DNA of 64,000 bases from Bacteroidales bacterium (GTDB lineage: Bacteria > Bacteroidota > Bacteroidia > Bacteroidales > UBA932): positions 186,001-250,000 of the forward strand of contig JAFRRA010000002.1 in assembly GCA_017428325.1 (NCBI GenBank). The letters are read 5' to 3'. Position numbers and translations under genes: made by a program. The notes beneath the pieces were generated by a model. The model was not told the DNA's origin, ran no database searches, and was given only the letters and a program-made list of their open reading frames with translations. This document shows positions 53,929 through 61,298 of the stretch, piece by piece. Each line of letters opens with the position of its first letter. Position 1 is the first letter of the stretch.

Positions 53929-55080
53929 ATGAAAAAGTTTTTCTTAATTGCTGCAGCAGCTGTCGTTGCTTTTGCTAGCTGCTCCAAGAACGAGACACCT
54001 CTTGTTCAGGATCAGAACAAGGCTATCGGTTTTGGTACTTACACAGGTCGTGCCGTTACAAAAGCTGATCCTGATTTCTTCATTCCTAAGACTCAGACCT
54101 GGCTCCAGAAGCAGGCTTTCGGTGTTTACGCTTACAATACCGAGAATGTTGCTTTTGCCGGCTCTGTTGAAGATGCAAAGAAGTTCATGGTTAACGAGAA
54201 AGTTACTTTCTCCGGCGAATCTGCTTCAGATGCCACTAACTATGAAATGTACACTTATGAGAATAAGAAGTACTGGCCAAATGACGAGGCTAACAACCTC
54301 CTCACTTTCTGGGCTTACTATCCTTATGGCAAGCTGACCGGCGGCTATGGTGACAATACTTTCACCGCAGGTACCGATCCTACCAAGATGGTTGACCTTC
54401 TTGTTTCTGACGTTAAGGAGGATATGACTTACACTAAGGCTACGAAAGTTGGAACAGTAGGTGTTGTTCCTTTCACTTTCCATCATGCTCTTACAAGAGT
54501 TCAGTTCCTTGTTAAGGCTCAGGACGAATATGAGGGAGCTACAATTGTCCTTAACAGCCTTACCGTAAAGGGTGTTTATGACAATGGTACAATCACTCCT
54601 GCTTTTGCTCAGGGCAAAACCACTTATTCTTGGGCAACTCCTGTAGGTGGAGAGCCTGCAGTTTACGAAGTATGCGCTGGCGATGCTAACATCAACACTG
54701 ATGGTACTTATTTCCCAATCATCGTTGGAGAGGCTACTGGACAGGATGCACAGGCTGCCGCTGATACTATTAAGCACATTTACCTTATGATCCCTCAGAA
54801 CATCGCAGATGTAACTGCAGAGATCGAGTACACAGTCAAGAGTGATGACACTACTGTTGATCCTGTTGTCAACAAGGTAACTATTAACCTTGCAACCACT
54901 GCCGTTTCCGAGTGGGTTATGAACAAGAACATCCTTTACACCTTTGTTGTAGGTCTGAGGCCAATCGAGTTCACTGCAGTTGTTTCTGACTGGGATGATC
55001 TCACTGAAGTTGAGTTTATCATTCCTCCTGTAACAAATACAAGTGACAATGATAACCCTGCAACAGGAGAAGGAAACTAA
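53929..55080 (+). CDS. fimbrillin family lipoprotein, copy 1
   Basis: A 383-residue Mfa-like/FimA-type subunit with a lipoprotein signal ending AFASC (Cys about 18). The presumed processing site TGRAVTKAD is near residue 40-46. The C-terminal segment NKNILYTFVVGLRPIEFTAVVSDWDD, which is conserved in the copies, would carry the final strands used in polymer assembly. Codons are richer in T-ending forms than in the housekeeping genes, suggesting high expression. A 36-nt hairpin element follows its stop. The function as a structural fimbria subunit is inferred from family. Confidence 0.88.
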   Translation: MKKFFLIAAAAVVAFASCSKNETPLVQDQNKAIGFGTYTGRAVTKADPDFFIPKTQTWLQKQAFGVYAYNTENVAFAGSVEDAKKFMVNEKVTFSGESASDATNYEMYTYENKKYWPNDEANNLLTFWAYYPYGKLTGGYGDNTFTAGTDPTKMVDLLVSDVKEDMTYTKATKVGTVGVVPFTFHHALTRVQFLVKAQDEYEGATIVLNSLTVKGVYDNGTITPAFAQGKTTYSWATPVGGEPAVYEVCAGDANINTDGTYFPIIVGEATGQDAQAAADTIKHIYLMIPQNIADVTAEIEYTVKSDDTTVDPVVNKVTINLATTAVSEWVMNKNILYTFVVGLRPIEFTAVVSDWDDLTEVEFIIPPVTNTSDNDNPATGEGN

Positions 55081-55095
55081 TCAGTTTTAGTTAGA

Positions 55096-55131
55096 TTATC
55101 CGGGAGGGCCTGACCGCCCTTCCGGGTACCA
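55096..55131 (+). repeat. intercistronic hairpin element, copy 1
   Basis: A 36-nt block identical to the one at 56337-56372. It folds as CCGGGAGGGC with GCCCTTCCGG (10 pairs, one G-U). No T tract follows, so it is unlikely to be a terminator and more like an RNA-protecting or processing hairpin after the first fimbrillin gene. Confidence 0.85.
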
Positions 55132-55171
55132 AGAACAATGAAACAAATCATAATTATTAAACAACAACAAA

Positions 55172-56311
55172 ATGAAAAGAACAATTAAATCAATCGTTAA
55201 GCTGATGAGCTTTGGCTTCATCGGACTTGCACTGCTTTCCTGCAGCAAGAACGAGAATCCTGTTCAGGAGAAGGCTATCGGTTTCACCACCTACACAGGC
55301 CGTGCTGTTACAAAGGCAGACGCTTCTCTGATCGACAAGGGAAAAACCGAACTTCTCAGTGGTTCCAACTTTGTAGTTTACGCTTACAACACTGGTACTG
55401 CCAACTGGGCAAAAACCGTTTCCAGCGTATTTATGAATGGACAGACTGTAACTTATGCAGGTGGCGGAAAGACAGATCCTACCAAGTACACTTACAGCCC
55501 TCTCCGTTACTGGCCAAACGATGAGGCTAGCAACTTGCTCACATTCTTCGCATACTATCCAGAGGGTGGTACTGGCATCACTGCTCCTTCCAACGGTTGG
55601 GGTGCTTACACTTTCGAAGCTGAGACAGATCCTGCCGATATGATAGATTTCTGCCTTTCAGAGGTTGCAGCTAACCAGAAGTACAGCAGTACTAACAGCG
55701 GAACAGCAGGTGTAGTAAACATGAAGTTCTATCATACTCTTACTATGGTCAAGTTCCAGGTAAAGACAGACAAGGACTATAATGTTTACACAAATAACAG
55801 CACTACTCCAGATGCAGCTAATTCAACAGTCATTACTCTTAAGAGCATAAGCCTCGCAGCTGTAAAGACTACCGGTACTCTGACTCCAGACAACACTACC
55901 GCTGCTTGGAGCGCTCAGGCTGGAGCTACCGCTCTTGACGTATTCCCTACAGGAACCCAGGTCCTGACTAAGGATGCTGTATTCGTTCCTACAGGAACAG
56001 AGGCTGATGATGCATACCTTATGGTTCCTCAGGTTCTTGGTGACGACGTGATTGCTACCGTTACTTACACCGTTAAGACTGGAAATGACGCTGAGGTTAC
56101 AAATACTGCAAAAGTTCAGCTTAACTTGGCAAAAACCGCTGGTGATACTCCTACTGAAATAAAAGAGTGGAAGATGAACCAGAACATCGTCTACACCTTC
56201 GTTGTAGGTCTGAAGCCTATCCAGTTCATCGCTGAGGTTAACAAGTGGGATGATGAGACAGCCGCTGACTTTACTATCCCTACTCCTCCAGCAACAACTG
56301 TTACTCCTTAA
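55172..56311 (+). CDS. fimbrillin family lipoprotein, copy 2
   Basis: A 379-residue lipoprotein with signal LMSFGFIGLALLSC. The candidate processing site YTGRAVTKAD is at residues 41-50. The end segment NQNIVYTFVVGLKPIQFIAEVNKWDDE is near-identical in pattern to copy 1. Its signal peptide region is closely similar, even at DNA level, to copy 3, so copies 2 and 3 derive from a tandem duplication. The same 36-nt hairpin follows its stop. Confidence 0.88.
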   Translation: MKRTIKSIVKLMSFGFIGLALLSCSKNENPVQEKAIGFTTYTGRAVTKADASLIDKGKTELLSGSNFVVYAYNTGTANWAKTVSSVFMNGQTVTYAGGGKTDPTKYTYSPLRYWPNDEASNLLTFFAYYPEGGTGITAPSNGWGAYTFEAETDPADMIDFCLSEVAANQKYSSTNSGTAGVVNMKFYHTLTMVKFQVKTDKDYNVYTNNSTTPDAANSTVITLKSISLAAVKTTGTLTPDNTTAAWSAQAGATALDVFPTGTQVLTKDAVFVPTGTEADDAYLMVPQVLGDDVIATVTYTVKTGNDAEVTNTAKVQLNLAKTAGDTPTEIKEWKMNQNIVYTFVVGLKPIQFIAEVNKWDDETAADFTIPTPPATTVTP

Positions 56312-56336
56312 TTTCATATTAAGAGAGATAAAGTAT

Positions 56337-56372
56337 TTATCCGGGAGGGCCTGACCGCCCTTCCGGGTACCA
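56337..56372 (+). repeat. intercistronic hairpin element, copy 2
   Basis: Identical over 36 nt to the block at 55096-55131, again in the gap after a fimbrillin stop codon. The stem lies at 56341-56350 with 56357-56366. Confidence 0.85.
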
Positions 56373-56444
56373 GGGAACCGAGACGGTTCAAAAAAGAAGG
56401 GTTGAAACCTTCTCTGAGAAAGAAAAAATATAAGATTTAGAGAT

Positions 56445-57506
56445 ATGAGATTAAAAATCAGACAGATGATCAAGCTGATGAGCTTAGGCTTCATAGGGCT
56501 GGCACTGCTTTCCTGCAGCAAGGGAGACAGCGAGCCAGATTATCAGAAGCCAATGTCTTTTAACGGCTACACAGCTCGTTCTGCAACCAAGGCCAACGGA
56601 AGTTTCGTTACTGGAAACGAGCTTCCTGCAAACCAGGCTTTCGGCGTGTATGTTTACAACACGGGAACCAGTGAGACATTCGATCCTGAAAGCGTTTCCT
56701 CTTATGGAAGTTTCATGAGCGATGTTGCTGTAACCTATAATGGAGGCGGTGCTTCCGATGAGGAGAATTACACCTACAGCCCTCTCCGTTACTGGCCAAA
56801 TACCAAGGAGAGCAACCGACTTGCTTTCTTTGCCTACTATCCTTACAATGGTGCAGGCATAACAAGGACAGGTTTTGCAGATTTCACCTACACAGTTCAG
56901 GACACTCCTGCAAGCCAGATAGACTTCATGCTCAGCGATGTTGTTCCTAACCAGATTTATGGCGCTACAAATCACGGAACAGATGTAGTGAGCCTCAAAT
57001 TCTATCACATGCTTACCATGATCCGCTTCAAGGGCAAGACTGATGCTCCTTCTGGTGCCACTGTTAAGGTTGACGAGCTGAAGCTTATAGAGGTTTACAA
57101 CAAGGGAACTCTTGCTCCAAATGTTGCAGCTGCTTCATCTGAATGGACAGTGGACGATTCTCAGACCGCTGATTATGAGATTACTTTGAAAACATTAAAT
57201 CTTCCGAGCACTACGGTTGATCCGTCAGCCGAGGCTGCGCTTCTCGCAGAGGACAACCAGACATTGCTTCTGCTTCCTCAGACTATTTCTGACGAAAGTT
57301 TTATTTCAATAAAATATACCATCACAACAACAACTCCAGCAAGAACCATTAAAGAGACTGTTAACGTTACTCTTAAGGATCTGCTTGCAGAGTGGAAGAA
57401 GAATGCTCAGGTTGTCTATACGCTGAACATTGGTCTCCATCCTATCGAGATCAGTGCCAGTGCAGAAGACTGGCCGGTTGATGAGTATATAGTTATCGTT
57501 GAGTAA
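56445..57506 (+). CDS. fimbrillin family lipoprotein, copy 3
   Basis: A 353-residue lipoprotein with signal LMSLGFIGLALLSC, almost the same as copy 2. The processing-site equivalent is YTARSATKANG near residue 42-52. SYSPLRYWPN-like and FFAYYPYNGAG motifs in the body are shared with copies 1 and 2. The end segment NAQVVYTLNIGLHPIEISASAEDWP is more divergent. No hairpin follows, and the next gene starts 12 bases later. Confidence 0.87.
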   Translation: MRLKIRQMIKLMSLGFIGLALLSCSKGDSEPDYQKPMSFNGYTARSATKANGSFVTGNELPANQAFGVYVYNTGTSETFDPESVSSYGSFMSDVAVTYNGGGASDEENYTYSPLRYWPNTKESNRLAFFAYYPYNGAGITRTGFADFTYTVQDTPASQIDFMLSDVVPNQIYGATNHGTDVVSLKFYHMLTMIRFKGKTDAPSGATVKVDELKLIEVYNKGTLAPNVAAASSEWTVDDSQTADYEITLKTLNLPSTTVDPSAEAALLAEDNQTLLLLPQTISDESFISIKYTITTTTPARTIKETVNVTLKDLLAEWKKNAQVVYTLNIGLHPIEISASAEDWPVDEYIVIVE

Positions 57507-57518
57507 AAAATTTAGGAT

Positions 57519-59012
57519 ATGCGTATATATAGATTATTTGCAGTTTTGCTTCTGAGCGCCGGCCTGCTGGTTTCCTGCTCCAAGAGCGAGGGAATAGAAC
57601 AGCCTGTAATTCCTCAGGAGCCAGAAACTCCAACGGCAAAACTTCCGAACATTACATTCGGCAAGCCGGCGACCAAGGCTATGCTGAACGATGCAGATCT
57701 TAAGGAAATCGGAAGCAAGATTCATGTTTATGACATTCTGACTGGTTATACCGGAACAGTTATCGAAGGCTGGGACCCTGCTACTCAACCTTATATTGAT
57801 GAGGAAATCATCTACAATGGAGTAGAAGTATGGAAATATGCCTCCGAAGGAATCTATCCATGGACTGCAAACGGAATCCACAAATTCTTCGGATATCTGA
57901 CTTACGACAAGAAGTCTGACCTCAACGTTACAAGTCTGGTTAATCCAACGCTGAGCGGAACCACGATGACGGTTCCGGCCATTACATTCCTTCCGTCAAC
58001 AACTCAGTTTGACTTCCTGTATTCAAATCTTGTTGAAAGGGATGCCGCAGCAAAGGATTACAGCGTTGTTCCTTTGACTTTAAAGCACCTTTTCACAGCT
58101 TTCAGCGTTGTGGTCGAGAGTAAGACAGACACTAAAGTAAGACTTAACAGCATAACTTTCGAAGGGCTGAAGAACAAGAACAATGCAACTATCTCTTTTG
58201 CGGCAAATTCTGAGGTTACCCTCGGAACTTCTTCGGTAGACGGAAGTTTCTTCCCGACAATGTCATCTTATGTCGAGCTGGAAGAGGACGAGTCATATGA
58301 CGCTCTTACCAAGGTGAAGAATCCTGATTCCAAGACATTCTTCCTTCTCTGGCCTCAGAGCATCGATGATGTTGCTCCTACAAATCTTGAGACAGACCCT
58401 GCAAAGATCGCTCAGGGATATACTCATAAGTCATCAGACTCACTTATCGTTATTTCATATGATATGGAGGTTGCTGGAGTTTGGGAATCTCACTCCACAA
58501 GGATGAAGCTCCCTAAGATGGCATGGGAAGCCGGAAAGAAGACACACTTCATCATCCAGTTCTCCGACAAGCTCATCCAGCTTACCACAAAGGTTCTCCC
58601 TTGGGACTACAACGAGTATGACGTAGACTACTCCGAGGGAACAGTTGTGGTTCCTACCGGACTTAAGTTTGACGCATCAACCTGTAGCGTTTCAGGAAAT
58701 GTTGCAACTGTGGTTTCCGGTAAGAACCCTGTCGGAACATTCACCATCATGGCCCCTGTTGGCGGAACCTGGATGGTAGGAATGACTGGTGACACTGAAT
58801 ACTTTACCATTACACCTTCATCAGGCATTATCGATCCTAACGGAGCTGAATCCGGAAGAGTAACCCTGACTGTCACTCCGAACCTCGGCCTTGCAAGACC
58901 TACCGACAAGCAGATCAGACTGAAGTTCACTGTTACCGCCGCCGGAAGGGAAATTGATGCTCAGAGTGAAATCAACCGTGATGACTGGATTATATTACTC
59001 CCTAAGAATTAG
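57519..59012 (+). CDS. fimbrillin-like lipoprotein with C-terminal Ig-like extension
   Basis: A 497-residue lipoprotein (signal ending GLLVSC). The N-terminal two-thirds is fimbrillin-like, with FGKPATKAM as the processing-site equivalent near residue 48-54 and IQFSDKLIQLTTKVLPWDYNEY as the last strand region. Residues about 385-490 add a separate domain with WMVGMTGDTEYFTITPSSG and RVTLTVTPNLGL, which looks like a BACON or Ig-like fold and may bind a ligand. It could be an adaptor or minor subunit. Confidence 0.78.
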   Translation: MRIYRLFAVLLLSAGLLVSCSKSEGIEQPVIPQEPETPTAKLPNITFGKPATKAMLNDADLKEIGSKIHVYDILTGYTGTVIEGWDPATQPYIDEEIIYNGVEVWKYASEGIYPWTANGIHKFFGYLTYDKKSDLNVTSLVNPTLSGTTMTVPAITFLPSTTQFDFLYSNLVERDAAAKDYSVVPLTLKHLFTAFSVVVESKTDTKVRLNSITFEGLKNKNNATISFAANSEVTLGTSSVDGSFFPTMSSYVELEEDESYDALTKVKNPDSKTFFLLWPQSIDDVAPTNLETDPAKIAQGYTHKSSDSLIVISYDMEVAGVWESHSTRMKLPKMAWEAGKKTHFIIQFSDKLIQLTTKVLPWDYNEYDVDYSEGTVVVPTGLKFDASTCSVSGNVATVVSGKNPVGTFTIMAPVGGTWMVGMTGDTEYFTITPSSGIIDPNGAESGRVTLTVTPNLGLARPTDKQIRLKFTVTAAGREIDAQSEINRDDWIILLPKN

Positions 59013-59018
59013 TAAGAT

Positions 59019-61286
59019 ATGAAAAGATATATATTTCTGTTGGCAATCTCAGCCTTGGTTCTAGCTTCCTGCTCAAGGGAAGAGAACTCTCTTAAAGTAG
59101 AGGAAAAGAGCGGTATCGCGATTGATGTCGTATGTTCCACTCTGACTCCTTCTACCAAAGCCGGAATTTCCGGAACCAAGCCTGGTGAAGACGCATACGA
59201 TGAGAATATCATCAAGACAATTGACTACTATTTCTATCCGGAAGGTGCTACAGACGCAAATTCTGTACTTCACGCAAGGGTTGCTCCTAACCAGTTGAAC
59301 CAGTACACTGTCAATGTCAGCATAGACGAGGCCATGCTCAACACCATTCTGTTCCCTAGGCCTGTTAACACCTGCCAGGTTGCAGTTCTGGTCAACTATC
59401 CTGGCGAACACCCGGCTACAAACACCAAACTGGCAGACCTGGAGGCCCTCAGTCTGGTTATCCAGCTTACAGATGCGGGAAAGGGCAAGGACCAGTCCGA
59501 GTTCGTGATGTTCGGTGTTCAGCAGGTTGAGCTTATCAGCCGCAAGAACACTCTGATAGCAAATCCTATAGTTGATGTTCACAGGATTGCCTGCAAAATA
59601 ACCTTGGATGCATACGTGACCCCTAGCACCATAGCTCCTGTCAAACTGATAGACGGCGGTGTAGAATACACCCTGAACCAGGAGTGGCAGCCTATGATCG
59701 ACCAGATGTACATCTATCTTGAAAATGGTGTAAGCAACGCTATTGTCAGCGGAGACCCTGAAGCAACCAAGCCTTACAACTACTTCAAGTATTCACAGAG
59801 GGAGTTCACTGGTGAGATGGCAACCCATAACATTAACGGTCAGCCTTACCAGTTCCACAAGTCATATCCGTTCTACACATATCCTCAGACCTGGGCTACC
59901 GCTGATCCTAAGGAGCCGTTCCTGAAGCTTGTCCTTCCTTGGACCAGAATTGCAGGAGACGATCACGAGACCAACCCAGACTGGGAAACCAGGCCTCATA
60001 CCTGGGGAAGCATCCAGAAGCAGTTCTACTATCGTATAATGCTTCCTCACGATGCAACAGGTTTTGTAAGCAACAACTGGTATCACATCAATTTGGATGT
60101 GGCCATCCTGGGTAGCGATATCGACGATGCTTCTGTAGACATCGAGGGAACTTACTGGGTTGTTCCATGGGGTTCTGCAGACCCTGTTGAGGCTGACATA
60201 AAGGGTTCAAGATACCTTTCTGTATCCCAGCTCAGCCATACTATGTACAACACCACAACCCTGGCTATACCTTATGTAACCAGCAACAAGTGCTCGATTA
60301 CAAACCTTAGTGTAAGGCAGTATAACTTTGTTTCCGGTACATATACTAACTATACTTCTCAAGCTACAAGCGGCAACTGGGTTACCCTGGATGACAACAA
60401 TAATATCGTCATCAATCATACACTTGACAACAATATTTCAAGTGCCACATTCGATGTCGCCCCTTACGAATACTCGTTCCGCATCAGGCACGAGGATTCT
60501 GAAGGCGCCACCTACTATCGCGACATTACCGTAAAGCAGTATCCTGCAATGTACATTGAGGAGCATCTTTCCAACGGTTACGCCTTTGTAAAGGGTACTG
60601 GCAACGCAACGGCTTCAAGTACGATTTATGATAATAATACTTCGTTAGGCAATAACTTGCGCGATATGGGTACTATGGTTCAGCGTTCTACTGTTAATGG
60701 TCAGGGAACAAACAATAACCAGCACCAGTACACTATTCACGTTACCGTGCTTCCTGAAGGCTCCACCAGCTCTATCGGTGACCCTAGGTCTTCTACACCA
60801 AGCACCCTGAACAGCGGTATCACCGAGCTTGACAATTACAAGCCGGCGGCTGATGACACTCAGGATATAATTGCTCCTGTTTTCAGAATCGCTTCTTCAT
60901 ACGGTAAGACACAGAACATGACTTACGAAGGAGCACAGAAGAGATGTGCCGCATATCAGGAGAATGGTTATCCTGCAGGAAGATGGAGACTTCCGACTCA
61001 GGCCGAAATTGAGTATCTGATGACTCTTTCCAATGCCAACAAGATTCCTACCCTGTTTGACCCTGAGCCTACAGCCGGTTACTGGGCAGGAGGAAGGCTC
61101 TTTATGATTAGGACAAATGCGGGTCTCCTGCAATTCGTTAATGCAACCGGAATAACTCCGAACAACAAGTCTTACACAATTGGAGGTACAACTTACAATG
61201 TTTGGGCCCGTTGCGTATATGACGAGTGGTACTGGGGCTCTGAACAGGTTGATCCTACGGAGACTTGGGGAGGTTATAAAGACTAA
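59019..61286 (+). CDS. large fimbrial tip-like lipoprotein
   Basis: A 755-residue lipoprotein (signal ending LVLASC). The start contains STKAGISG, the same Thr-Lys-Ala position as the fimbrillins. The N-terminal half resembles fimbrial minor proteins (YYFYPEGATDANSVLHARV). Near residue 635 begins a module with YEGAQKRCAAYQENGYPAG, WRLPTQAEIEYLM and VWARCVYDEW, the pattern seen at the end of many Bacteroidales fimbrial tip and Fibrobacter-type surface proteins. A receptor-binding tip role is inference. It is 6 bases from the previous gene. Confidence 0.72.
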   Translation: MKRYIFLLAISALVLASCSREENSLKVEEKSGIAIDVVCSTLTPSTKAGISGTKPGEDAYDENIIKTIDYYFYPEGATDANSVLHARVAPNQLNQYTVNVSIDEAMLNTILFPRPVNTCQVAVLVNYPGEHPATNTKLADLEALSLVIQLTDAGKGKDQSEFVMFGVQQVELISRKNTLIANPIVDVHRIACKITLDAYVTPSTIAPVKLIDGGVEYTLNQEWQPMIDQMYIYLENGVSNAIVSGDPEATKPYNYFKYSQREFTGEMATHNINGQPYQFHKSYPFYTYPQTWATADPKEPFLKLVLPWTRIAGDDHETNPDWETRPHTWGSIQKQFYYRIMLPHDATGFVSNNWYHINLDVAILGSDIDDASVDIEGTYWVVPWGSADPVEADIKGSRYLSVSQLSHTMYNTTTLAIPYVTSNKCSITNLSVRQYNFVSGTYTNYTSQATSGNWVTLDDNNNIVINHTLDNNISSATFDVAPYEYSFRIRHEDSEGATYYRDITVKQYPAMYIEEHLSNGYAFVKGTGNATASSTIYDNNTSLGNNLRDMGTMVQRSTVNGQGTNNNQHQYTIHVTVLPEGSTSSIGDPRSSTPSTLNSGITELDNYKPAADDTQDIIAPVFRIASSYGKTQNMTYEGAQKRCAAYQENGYPAGRWRLPTQAEIEYLMTLSNANKIPTLFDPEPTAGYWAGGRLFMIRTNAGLLQFVNATGITPNNKSYTIGGTTYNVWARCVYDEWYWGSEQVDPTETWGGYKD

Positions 61287-61298
61287 TATCTTTGGATT

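Noticed and set aside
55096-56372. Intrinsic terminators after fimbrillin copies 1 and 2
   Set aside because: The stems are strong but no T tract follows on either strand, and the operon continues in the same direction.
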